The position numbers were made by a program, and so were the translations under genes. From CAZKEW01 sp964558915 (lineage in GTDB: Bacteria; Acidobacteriota; Aminicenantia; Aminicenantales; UBA8522): DNA of 18,689 bases. Positions 1 through 7,211 of the stretch are shown piece by piece (position 1 is the first letter of the stretch; every line of letters starts with the position of its first letter). The notes beneath the pieces were generated by a model. It saw only the letters and a list, made by a program, of their open reading frames with translations, made no database searches and was not told the origin of the DNA. The stretch covers positions 1-18,689 of the forward strand of contig CAZLFV010000050.1 in NCBI GenBank assembly GCA_964558915.1, written 5' to 3'.

Positions 1-2
1 AC

Positions 3-926
3 CTCATTCCTCGCTTATATCAAGCCGGTGTTTATAATCTGGGAATTGAGTTCGGTTGCCATGAATATCAAGATAAAGTTGACAAGCTTATCACCGCGAA
101 TGAATATGATGAAGACCTGGCGCGATTGATTATGTTCAAATGGTATATCATCTGGGGTAATAAAGAATACATGGACATATACAAGAAAGCCTGGGAGTTG
201 AATAAATCCCTGCCAGAAGGCGCTCCAAAATTCAGAGTGGTGAATCTCTCCTATAGAATAAAAAGGAGTCCCAGAATAGGATTATTTTTAAAAATACTCT
301 TAAAGGGCGATCCTGATGTGTTTATGGGCAAAATGATACTCAAAGAATTTGTCGATCAAGGTCAAAAAGCCCTGATATTTTCCGGTTCCCATCATGCTTT
401 TACCCGTTATTACCAACCGATATATAATTTTGAGAAAAGCCAATTAATAAAGCTCAATAAGAATCGAATGGGGAATGTTGTCTACCATAAGATTCCAAAC
501 AGAGTTTTCAATATTTTGCTGCATTATCCCTGGGCTGCAAAGAAAGACATGGAGGAAGAGAATTACCCTGTTGACGGAGCCATTGATACTATTATGCAGG
601 AATTTGAGAATAAGAGAGTCGGATTTGATGTCAGGGGGACACCCTTTGGCAACCTCAAGGATGACGACACTTACTATGCTCTCGGTTACCCGCATTTTAC
701 GCTGAGCACCATCTGCGATGGCTATATTTTTCTGAACCATTTTAAAGACTATGAAGGATGTACTGTAGATACGAGATTCATCACGGAAAAAAATTTTGAG
801 GAGGCACTTGACTATTTCGATGAACCGGAACGACGTGACGAATTCAAGAGGCCGGAAGATTTTATCAGGTTAATGAACGAGCGCGCAGACATAAAAAAGA
901 GGTTCAAAGAGCAAGGCCTGGAATGA
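3..926 (+). CDS. 5'-truncated ChaN/EreA-like (TIKI-superfamily-like) protein
   Basis: The frame is open from base 3, so the gene enters from outside the window; the TTG at 126 is internal. About 307 residues are visible, ending at TGA 924-926. Upstream of the TTG the frame reads LIPRLYQAGVYNLGIEFGCH, a hydrophobic strand ending in a conserved-looking glutamate. Near residue 85 counted from that TTG there is a strand followed by a GxxH motif (IFSGSHHAF). A Glu near the N-terminus plus GxxH is the metal-site pattern of the ChaN / erythromycin-esterase / TraB-GumN superfamily, so a metal-dependent hydrolase or haem-binding fold is possible; this rests on motifs only. No membrane segment is visible in the part present. 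The gene is clearly AT-richer than the rest of the window, which may mean recent acquisition. It converges on the S9 peptidase gene with 39 bp between them. Confidence 0.6.
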   Translation, partial: LIPRLYQAGVYNLGIEFGCHEYQDKVDKLITANEYDEDLARLIMFKWYIIWGNKEYMDIYKKAWELNKSLPEGAPKFRVVNLSYRIKRSPRIGLFLKILLKGDPDVFMGKMILKEFVDQGQKALIFSGSHHAFTRYYQPIYNFEKSQLIKLNKNRMGNVVYHKIPNRVFNILLHYPWAAKKDMEEENYPVDGAIDTIMQEFENKRVGFDVRGTPFGNLKDDDTYYALGYPHFTLSTICDGYIFLNHFKDYEGCTVDTRFITEKNFEEALDYFDEPERRDEFKRPEDFIRLMNERADIKKRFKEQGLE

Positions 927-965
927 ATTTATAAATGAGAATATAAAAAATTTTGGCTCCTCCGC

Positions 966-2951
966 TTATTTACTCAAATACTGCTTGAACCACTCGATAT
1001 TGCGCTTCCCGGCGTCGAGCACGAGACGGGGCTCCCGCAGGCCGTGCGGCTGCCGCGGATAGACAACCATCTTGACGGTCGCTCCCTGCCGCTTGAGGGC
1101 GTTATAAAGCTCGTATCCCTGCTGGATGGGAACGCGGAGGTCCTGTTCCCCGTGAAGGATAAGCGTCGGCGTGGTCGCGCCTTTGATGTTGAACATAGCC
1201 GAGTGCTTCGTGTAAATCGCCGGATTGTTCCAGAATTCAGCGCCGAAATAGTCGGGGATGAAGCTCGGGATGTCGGCCGTTCCGGTGAAGCTCGTGAGGT
1301 TTGTTACGGGCGCGCCGATCGAGGCGGCCTGGAATCTTTTGGTCTGCGTGATGACCCAGGAGGTCATATACCCGCCGTAGCTCCAGCCCATGACACCGAG
1401 GCGGTTCGGGTCAGCGACACCGGTGCCAATGACATAATCCACGCCGGCCATCAAATCTTTAAAATCCATGCCGCCCCAATCCTTATAGTTGGCGTAGCGG
1501 AATTTTTTCCCGTACCCGGAAGAGCCGCGAATGTTGCATCTCAGGACGGCCCAGCCCTGGGCGGCGTAGGCGGCGATGGGATAAGCGGATCGCGAGGCGA
1601 GATAGCTCTGGACAAACACGCCCGCCGGGCCGCCGTGGATGATCAGGAGCAGGGGATAGCGCTTGCCTTTTTCATAGCCCACTGGATAGGTGAGGAGTCC
1701 CTCGATTTCAAGCCCGTCCGGCGCTCTATAGTGCACGACTTCGGTCTTTCCCAGGGGATGACTGGGCGCGTTGGCGTTGACCTTGCTAACTTGGATTGGG
1801 GACCATTTATCAGCGGCTGTCACGTACACTTCTGGGGCCTTATCCAGGGCCTGGGCGCTGAGCCCGAATGTTGTGTGCGTAGAGTTCAGGTTGACGGAGA
1901 AAACCAGGGAGTCGTTCTGATTGAGGATTTTGGGCATTCCTCCGTCAACAGGGAGGGCGCCAAGCTGGCTTATAGTGCCGTTTGCTTCTGTGAAATAAAT
2001 CCATTTTCCATCTGCTGACCAGGCAACCAGATCCGGCTGTTCATCGTGGGTTGAGGCAAGCCTCTTCGGCTGACCTCCCGAAGAGGGAATGATCATAGTC
2101 CAGGCCGTCCCACCCCATGTTGGAGGCACGTCGCTGGCGGTATAGGCAATCCATTGTCCGTCCGGCGAATAAAGGGGCTGGGATTCTGCGGCCGCGGTCT
2201 TGACCAAGGGCTTGATTTCAGAGGTCGCGACGTCTACCATGCTGATATCCGCTTTAGTCCAATCATCCACAACCGGTGAGGGGACGTTAGAAAAAGCGAT
2301 CGTCTTCCCGTCCGGAGACCAATCCCAGCCTTCTCCGTCGACGTGAAAATCACCCTGGGTGAGGCGCTTCGCCTCGCGCTTTCCCTGGGTGTCTTTGTGT
2401 ACCGGGATTATCCAGAGGTGGGCCTTTTTTATATTTTCATCCACCACGCGGGCATCATTCTTGGCCTTCTGGTCCTTTTCCTCCTGCTCTGACAGCGGCT
2501 CGGTCATCGTGAACGCGATGGATTTTCCGTCCGGCGACCAGGCGAAGCTCATAACTTCGCTCTTGACGTCGGTGAGCTGCTCGGCTTCTCCGCCGTCAGC
2601 GCGAATCCGCCAGATGTTGTTCTTGCCCGACCGGCTGGAGGTGAACGCGATGCACTTTCCGCAGGGCGACCACTGCGGATTTGTTGACGATTTCTCGCCG
2701 AAGGTGAACTGGAAGCTTGCGGAACCATCGGCGTTGGCCATCCAGATTTGGGTGAGATACTCGCTTTTGTCCTCGGTCATAAGCGGCTCGGTCACGGTAA
2801 AGATAACGCGTTTTCCGTCGGGTGATACCTGGACAGCGCCAACGGTCTTGACTTTCATCATTTCTTCTGGCGTCCATTGGGCGTGCAATGGAACGATGAG
2901 AATCGCCGCAATAAAAATACTTAAGCTGAGGAGAATTTTTTTGGGTTTCAA
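966..2951 (-). CDS. Secreted S9 family peptidase (acylaminoacyl-peptidase/dipeptidyl-peptidase type)
   Basis: Serine peptidase of the prolyl-oligopeptidase clan, probably removing short units from peptides in the periplasm. The chosen start is the TTG at 2951, giving 661 residues. It follows AGGAGG with 6 nt spacing, and a good promoter lies between it and the ATG at 3077, so the longer frame is unlikely to be translated. Residues 1-24 are a Sec signal peptide ending LHA before QW. Residues about 30-390 carry PD40/TolB-type beta-propeller repeats (recurring SPDGK motifs). The alpha/beta-hydrolase domain covers about 400-661 with nucleophile GWSYGG (Ser524), Asp604 in HGEQD and His636 in PRQPHG, so the triad is complete. 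HGGP near 439 fits the oxyanion region of this family. It is a single-gene unit. Exact substrate preference cannot be read from the sequence. Confidence 0.95.
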   Translation of the reverse strand: MKPKKILLSLSIFIAAILIVPLHAQWTPEEMMKVKTVGAVQVSPDGKRVIFTVTEPLMTEDKSEYLTQIWMANADGSASFQFTFGEKSSTNPQWSPCGKCIAFTSSRSGKNNIWRIRADGGEAEQLTDVKSEVMSFAWSPDGKSIAFTMTEPLSEQEEKDQKAKNDARVVDENIKKAHLWIIPVHKDTQGKREAKRLTQGDFHVDGEGWDWSPDGKTIAFSNVPSPVVDDWTKADISMVDVATSEIKPLVKTAAAESQPLYSPDGQWIAYTASDVPPTWGGTAWTMIIPSSGGQPKRLASTHDEQPDLVAWSADGKWIYFTEANGTISQLGALPVDGGMPKILNQNDSLVFSVNLNSTHTTFGLSAQALDKAPEVYVTAADKWSPIQVSKVNANAPSHPLGKTEVVHYRAPDGLEIEGLLTYPVGYEKGKRYPLLLIIHGGPAGVFVQSYLASRSAYPIAAYAAQGWAVLRCNIRGSSGYGKKFRYANYKDWGGMDFKDLMAGVDYVIGTGVADPNRLGVMGWSYGGYMTSWVITQTKRFQAASIGAPVTNLTSFTGTADIPSFIPDYFGAEFWNNPAIYTKHSAMFNIKGATTPTLILHGEQDLRVPIQQGYELYNALKRQGATVKMVVYPRQPHGLREPRLVLDAGKRNIEWFKQYLSK

Positions 2952-2956
2952 AACGG

Positions 2957-2963
2957 CCCTCCT
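2957..2963 (-). promoter_or_regulatory. Ribosome binding site fixing the TTG start of the S9 peptidase
   Basis: AGGAGGG on the minus strand, with the AGGAGG core 6 nt before the TTG at 2951. No comparable site precedes the ATG at 3077. It therefore decides the start and places the signal peptide at the true N-terminus. Confidence 0.8.
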
Positions 2964-3023
2964 TTCAGGTGTGATTTGATTCTCGGGTTCGTCTGCTCTT
3001 GAAGCGAAGCAGGCAGAAACAAG

Positions 3024-3053
3024 AAAATACAGCTTGGCCTTGGTGGATGTCAA
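3024..3053 (-). promoter_or_regulatory. Sigma70-type promoter of the S9 peptidase gene
   Basis: On the minus strand TTGACA (3053-3048) is followed after 18 bp by TATTTT (3029-3024). Transcription would begin near 3017, giving a leader of roughly 65 nt before the TTG start at 2951. The position also excludes the upstream ATG at 3077 from this transcript. Confidence 0.6.
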
Positions 3054-3252
3054 GAGAAATTGTCCTGGAAATTGCATCCTTCAAATGCCAGGGGTAATGA
3101 AAGCGTTCCGGGGAGAAAACTGATCCCCCTTGCCGTTAGCCGAAATGCCTTGACTTCGACCGAGTGATCTATTTTGTTTTCTTGGTGCGGCTGAAGAATA
3201 ACGAAAAATAAGGCGAAATATAACCACGGTGGCTAAGTTTTTTAAATAGGTA

Positions 3253-3281
3253 TTGACATTTGTATCTAATTTAAATACAAT
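3253..3281 (+). promoter_or_regulatory. Near-consensus sigma70 promoter of the winged-helix regulator
   Basis: TTGACA at 3253-3258 and TACAAT at 3276-3281 are separated by exactly 17 bp, the best promoter in the window. The predicted transcription start, about 7 nt after the -10 box, falls near 3288, only about 4 nt before the ATG at 3292, so the message would be almost leaderless. Confidence 0.75.
3260..3280 (+). promoter_or_regulatory. Palindromic operator candidate between -35 and -10
   Basis: A 21-bp dyad with arms TTGTATCTAA and TTAAATACAA around a central T; nine of the ten arm pairs are complementary. It fills the promoter spacer and overlaps the -10 box, the classic place for a repressor. 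The adjacent winged-helix gene is the obvious candidate for binding it (autoregulation). Confidence 0.6.
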
Positions 3282-3291
3282 TGTTCTCAAT

Positions 3292-3573
3292 ATGAGTGCA
3301 ATGAATGAAAATATCGGCATTTTAGAGGCTCTTTTTGGCAAAACGCGGCGTTCGATTCTCTCTTTGCTCTTTAGGCAACCGGACGAATCATTCCATTTAA
3401 GAAAAATTTTAAGGCTCGCAGGTGTTTCTCCGGGCGCAGGGCAACGAGAGTTGAGGCGGCTTGCGAGCGCAGGGATAATATTACGCACGGAACGGGACGC
3501 GCGGGTTTATTTCCAGGCGAATTCCGGGTGTCCGATCTATATCGAGCTCAGGAGCACCTTTACCTCCCTTTAA
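3292..3573 (+). CDS. Small winged-helix transcriptional regulator (ArsR-like; HTH half of HTH-nucleotidyltransferase family)
   Basis: DNA-binding protein of 93 residues from the ATG at 3292 (or 90 from the ATG at 3301). The longer TTG frame at 3253 begins inside the -35 box and is rejected. No Shine-Dalgarno precedes either ATG, consistent with a near-leaderless mRNA. The body reads as one winged helix: LEALFGKTRRSILSLLF (helix 1), a recognition region around SPGAGQRELRRLASAGII, then a wing ending RVYFQAN. This pattern is the N-terminal domain of proteins that usually continue into a MNT-type nucleotidyltransferase domain; here the frame stops soon after ELRS, so that domain is absent. The next gene, an exported DUF4438 protein, starts 55 bp downstream on the same strand and is probably cotranscribed. 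The operator-like palindrome in the promoter suggests self-repression. Confidence 0.8.
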   Translation: MSAMNENIGILEALFGKTRRSILSLLFRQPDESFHLRKILRLAGVSPGAGQRELRRLASAGIILRTERDARVYFQANSGCPIYIELRSTFTSL

Positions 3574-3628
3574 GCTTTATTGAAATTGGCGAAACGAATA
3601 GTTTTGGTCCTGGGAAAAAGGAGGAAGC

Positions 3629-5494
3629 ATGAGAAGAACAATTCTTATCCTTCTTGGGATAGCATTTTATCTGGGAGGGAGTTCCAATATTCCAGCGGAT
3701 CAGGTCAAAACGGCGCTGGCGATCACCACAAACAAAGATAAGCTGTTAACGATTGCTGTTCAGGGGCAAATCGCGGCCGCTCAGCCTGACCGAACTTATA
3801 CGGTAACGTGGGATGGAAGGCCCAAACTCGCCATCGGAATTGGAGGCATCAATTATAACCTGAAGATTGGGGATGAGGTCTTCGGTTGGGCCTCCGGGGA
3901 TAGGGTGACAGTCGGCGTTGCAACAGAAGGAATTAGTGAAGATAGACGAGATAGCGCGTGGCTAACCTATACATCCATCGGCAATGAAGCGAAGATGTTG
4001 AGCGGCCAGGCCAGAGGGGAGAAGGGCGTCATCATTGGCAAGTTCGGGAGCTTTGTCCTAGTCTATTTTGATGATGCCGTCCTGGATAAGCTCGCCATCG
4101 GCGACACCGTGCAGGTGAAGGCCTGCGGCATCGGACTCGAGATTGGGGGCTTCCCGGACGTTTTTGTGCATGGCCTGGCGCCGGAAGTCCTGGAAAGACT
4201 CGAGATCAGGGATGTCGGCGGCAAGCTCGAAGTCCCGGTTGTCAAGCAGATACCGGCCAATATAATCGGCCAGGGCGCGGGAGGTTCGAGCCTTACCGGG
4301 AACTGGCACATCCAGACATGCTATCCTCCCGACATAAAGAAATACGGTCTTGAAGACCTGCGCTTCGGGGATCTCGTATTGCTAAATGACGTCCAGACTG
4401 ACTATGGAAAAGGTTATTATAAAGGCGGAGCGACTCTGGGGGTTGTTTGCAGCGGACCGAGCGAGATCTCCGGTTTGGGAATTGGCGTAACGCCCATTCT
4501 TTCCACAAAGTTCGGCAAGATCACAGCCCGGATTGATCCATTATCAAACATCGGCAAATATCTCGGCCTCAAAATGGCTGGCGGGAAGGCCGCGGAACAC
4601 CGCTCCAACTCCGGCCGTTTGAAGACCAACGCGGATGAACTCATCATGACTGCTGTTCAAGGCGTGGTTTGTCCTCCCGGGGGCGGAACTTACTCCACGA
4701 GTTACGACGGCAAACCCATCCAGGATATCGGCATGGGCTCGATTAACTATGCGGTTTCTCTGGGAGACTCGGCTTATGGATGGGCAAACGCGGACCATGT
4801 GGAGCCAGACGTGACTTTTCAAGGCCGGGACCGGCCATCTCCCTGGGATTGTGCTTTGGCCGTCTTGGCCTGCATCGGCAACGAGGCGGAAGTTGTCTCG
4901 GGCGAGGCTGTCGGGGCCAAAGGCCTATATATCGGGCGACACGCTGGCTCGGACGACCTTGTCTGGCTCCCGAAGGAAGCCCTCGAGAAGCTTGCCCTAA
5001 ATGACAAGATTCAGGTCAAAGCCCGCGGAGTTGGTCTGAGGATAAAGGGATTTGAAGATGTGAGAGTGAACAAACTCTCTCCGGAACTCTTGGAAAAGAT
5101 CGGCATAACGGTTGAGGACGGCCAGCTTGTAGTGCCAGTGGTGATGGAGGTTCCGGGATATATTATGGGCTCAGGGCTGGGATTCCCGTTCGTTGAGGCG
5201 CTTGATTATGACGTCCAGACGACCTGCCCTGAAGTCGTTGAGGAGTTCGGGCTCAAGAAGCTCAGACTGGGGGATCTTGTCGCGATCAAAGACCACTATG
5301 ATGCCTTCGCGCCCGGGAGATATGAAGGAGCGGTAACCATAGGCATAGTCATCCACGGATTCAGTAGTGACTCAGGACATGGTCCGGGCTTGAACCCGGT
5401 GCTCAGCGCGCTGCCGGGCAAGATCAAAACGCGGCTCGACCCGAACGCCAACGCTGCTTACTATCTTGGCATAAAGTCGACTCCAAACCGTTAA
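3629..5494 (+). CDS. Exported protein with two tandem DUF4438 domains
   Basis: The 621-residue protein starts with MRRTILILLGIAFYLGG, a probable signal peptide, and follows AGGAGG with 4 nt spacing. Two homologous halves cover about residues 33-313 and 331-615. They share VQG near the start, the GxINY strand, a GWA motif, SIGNEA/CIGNEA, the phrase with DKL..GD/ND, GLE/GLR followed by GF.DV, P/VQT.CP.V, LR.GDLV and a closing K..ARIDP/TRLDP followed by YLG. I recognise this as DUF4438, a family of unknown function usually found as a single domain of about 290 residues. Copy 2 keeps DHVEP (His390) and GHGPG (His585), while copy 1 has DRVTV and GLGIG, losing both histidines. It is probably cotranscribed with the upstream regulator. 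No enzymatic role is established for the family, so none is claimed. Confidence 0.85.
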   Translation: MRRTILILLGIAFYLGGSSNIPADQVKTALAITTNKDKLLTIAVQGQIAAAQPDRTYTVTWDGRPKLAIGIGGINYNLKIGDEVFGWASGDRVTVGVATEGISEDRRDSAWLTYTSIGNEAKMLSGQARGEKGVIIGKFGSFVLVYFDDAVLDKLAIGDTVQVKACGIGLEIGGFPDVFVHGLAPEVLERLEIRDVGGKLEVPVVKQIPANIIGQGAGGSSLTGNWHIQTCYPPDIKKYGLEDLRFGDLVLLNDVQTDYGKGYYKGGATLGVVCSGPSEISGLGIGVTPILSTKFGKITARIDPLSNIGKYLGLKMAGGKAAEHRSNSGRLKTNADELIMTAVQGVVCPPGGGTYSTSYDGKPIQDIGMGSINYAVSLGDSAYGWANADHVEPDVTFQGRDRPSPWDCALAVLACIGNEAEVVSGEAVGAKGLYIGRHAGSDDLVWLPKEALEKLALNDKIQVKARGVGLRIKGFEDVRVNKLSPELLEKIGITVEDGQLVVPVVMEVPGYIMGSGLGFPFVEALDYDVQTTCPEVVEEFGLKKLRLGDLVAIKDHYDAFAPGRYEGAVTIGIVIHGFSSDSGHGPGLNPVLSALPGKIKTRLDPNANAAYYLGIKSTPNR

Positions 5495-5509
5495 TCTAGG
5501 GGAGAAGAC

Positions 5510-5578
5510 ATGGAGTTTTTTGAGCTTATTCAAAAGCGTTATAGCTATCCGACTTTGTCCGCAATCTCTAAGGGCTGA
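5510..5578 (+). pseudogene. N-terminal stub of a nitroreductase-family gene
   Basis: A 22-codon reading frame starts at ATG 5510 after GGGGAGA and ends at TGA 5576-5578. Its first 12 residues, MEFFELIQKRYS, match the typical N-terminus of FMN-dependent nitroreductases (MEFFELIxKRRSxR), including the basic residue used for FMN binding. The remaining residues (YPTLSAISKG) do not resemble the family, so the gene appears cut after codon 12 and joined to unrelated sequence. The translation start looks intact, so a 22-residue peptide could still be made. Confidence 0.55.
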
Positions 5579-5594
5579 ATCCACAAATCAAGAT

Positions 5595-5657
5595 TTCACC
5601 CCCAGGGATGAATTGTTCATCCTGAAAAATCATCCTAAGTTTCACCTTTAGGGGTGA
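5595..5657 (+). repeat. Cluster of TTCAYCC motifs and imperfect dyads in the leader of the diguanylate cyclase gene
   Basis: Four related motifs occur at 5595, 5616, 5629 and 5641 (TTCACCCCCAGG, TTCATCCTGAA, ATCATCCTAAG, TTCACCTTTAGG). The first (5595-5612) forms an 18-bp dyad with 14 matching positions, and the last (5642-5657) a 16-bp dyad with 12. GGATGAA-TTG-TTCATCC at 5606-5622 can also form a small hairpin. No T tract follows, so it is not a simple terminator. It may be a multi-site operator or a structured leader for the downstream gene. Confidence 0.4.
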
Positions 5658-5763
5658 TTGATTCCCTGATAGGAGAGTGCGAACATACGTCCATATCGAA
5701 AATTGCAGCCCGACGTCTTAGAGCCGGGATTGCTGCTTGGTCCGTGTTGAAAGAGAGGAAGAG

Positions 5764-7206
5764 ATGAAGGATGACGAAAAATTCCCGCCTTCTTTTAGAA
5801 AGCGGGTACTGATCGTTGATGATGACCAGGCGTCCCTCCAAATGCTTTCCGGAATTCTGCCGAAAAGCCAGTATGTGGTCCTCAAAGCTATGGACGGAAA
5901 GGAAGCCATCAAAAGGGCCTTCAAGAATATTCCTGACGTGATTTTGCTGGACGTCTTGATGCCCAGCCTGGATGGGTTCGAGGTGACCAGGCAGCTGAAG
6001 AAAGACCCGAGGACAAAAAACATTCCGATCATCCTCGTGACCAGCCTCGACGGGCTGGAGAGCAAACTCACCGGCCTGGAAGCCGGCGCCGAGGAATACC
6101 TCACTAAACCTGTCAAGCCACTTGAATTATTGGCCCGGGTCAAGTCCATGCTCCAGCTCAAGCAGTACCGCGACCAGTTAGTCATCCGGAAGCAGTCAGA
6201 GGGGGCCCTGCTGGGAGTCGCCCCGGCCGAAAAAACGGTCCAGCTGCCCGAAGAAGCACTTCCCGTCGTCCTCCTGGTCGAAGACAATGAAATCGACGCC
6301 AGGATCATTGAAAGCTTCCTCGAAGGCATGCCGCTGCGCCTGGAAACAGTCTCCACCGGGGCCGATGCCATCTCCCGGATTCTTTCCGAAAAGATCGACC
6401 TCATCCTCCTGGATATTCTTCTCCCGGACATGACTGGGTTTGATATCTGCCAGCGTCTGAAGGAGATGGACAAAGGCAACGATATCGCCATCATTGTTGT
6501 CACCTGTTTGCATGATTTGGACAGCAAGATTACGGGAATGGAACTCGGAGCTGACGACTTTCTCGTCAAGCCCATTAACAGGCAGGAGCTGACCGTAAGG
6601 ATAAAGTCCCTTTTGGAGAAAAAACAGCAGCTGACCAGGCTTCGCTCCCACTACGAGACGGCCGTGAACCAGGCCATCTATGACTGGCTCAGCGGGGTCT
6701 ATAATCACGGCTATTTTAAAAGGTTCCTGGATCTTGAGATCAAGAGGTCCTTGAGACAAGGCTATCCGGTGAGCCTGCTCATGATCGATATTGACGATTT
6801 CAAAGTATATAACGATTCTCTCGGACACTCGGCAGGTGATGAGATTCTCAAAGAACTCGCTCAAATTATGAAGAACATGATTCGAGAAGTTGACCTGGTT
6901 TCTCGATATGGAGGGGATGAATTCGCGATTGTCCTCCCCTATGCCGACAAGATGGGCGGCGCCTTAGTCGCGAGGAGGATTGAGCAGGCTATCCAGGAGC
7001 ATGATTTTCTGCGGAGGCGGTCGGCTCAGCTCAAAAGGCTCACCTGCAGCATGGGCGTGGCCATGTTTCCCTCGGACGCCTCAAGCGGGGAAGAGCTGGT
7101 CGAGAGGGCTGATGAAATGCTGCTGACGGCCAAGCAAAGGGGGAAAAACCGGATCTGTGTCTATGGCCCGGATTCGCTGCTTCCCGGTTTCGACGTTCCA
7201 GGATAA
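5764..7206 (+). CDS. PleD-like response regulator: REC-REC-GGDEF diguanylate cyclase
   Basis: Cytoplasmic two-component output protein making cyclic di-GMP from GTP. The start is the ATG at 5764 (GAGAGGAA just upstream); a TTG at 5737 lacks such a site. It has 480 residues. REC1 covers about 13-133: acidic pair Asp19/Asp20, phosphoacceptor Asp63, Thr93, Lys115. REC2 covers about 167-286: Glu173/Asp174, Asp217, Thr247, Lys269. A helical linker leads into the GGDEF domain, about 300-470, with GGDEF at 383-387 and an RxxD product-inhibition site at Arg374-Asp377, exactly five residues before it. Both receiver domains keep all key residues, unlike PleD, where the second is degenerate. No sensor kinase is encoded nearby, so its partner must be elsewhere. 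The gene converges on the HEAT/DUF1080 gene with only 5 bp between stops. Confidence 0.95.
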   Translation: MKDDEKFPPSFRKRVLIVDDDQASLQMLSGILPKSQYVVLKAMDGKEAIKRAFKNIPDVILLDVLMPSLDGFEVTRQLKKDPRTKNIPIILVTSLDGLESKLTGLEAGAEEYLTKPVKPLELLARVKSMLQLKQYRDQLVIRKQSEGALLGVAPAEKTVQLPEEALPVVLLVEDNEIDARIIESFLEGMPLRLETVSTGADAISRILSEKIDLILLDILLPDMTGFDICQRLKEMDKGNDIAIIVVTCLHDLDSKITGMELGADDFLVKPINRQELTVRIKSLLEKKQQLTRLRSHYETAVNQAIYDWLSGVYNHGYFKRFLDLEIKRSLRQGYPVSLLMIDIDDFKVYNDSLGHSAGDEILKELAQIMKNMIREVDLVSRYGGDEFAIVLPYADKMGGALVARRIEQAIQEHDFLRRRSAQLKRLTCSMGVAMFPSDASSGEELVERADEMLLTAKQRGKNRICVYGPDSLLPGFDVPG

Positions 7207-7211
7207 GCTGA

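Noticed and set aside
1044..2018. Plus-strand open frame of 324 codons inside the S9 peptidase gene
   Set aside because: Antisense shadow of the catalytic domain; no ribosome site and no recognisable motif.
2952..3077. N-terminal extension of the S9 peptidase to the ATG at 3077
   Set aside because: It precedes the predicted promoter start and would place 42 polar residues before the signal peptide; the TTG with AGGAGG is better.
5718..6575. Minus-strand Ser/Arg-rich open frame of 285 codons
   Set aside because: Opposite strand of the receiver domains; low-complexity composition.
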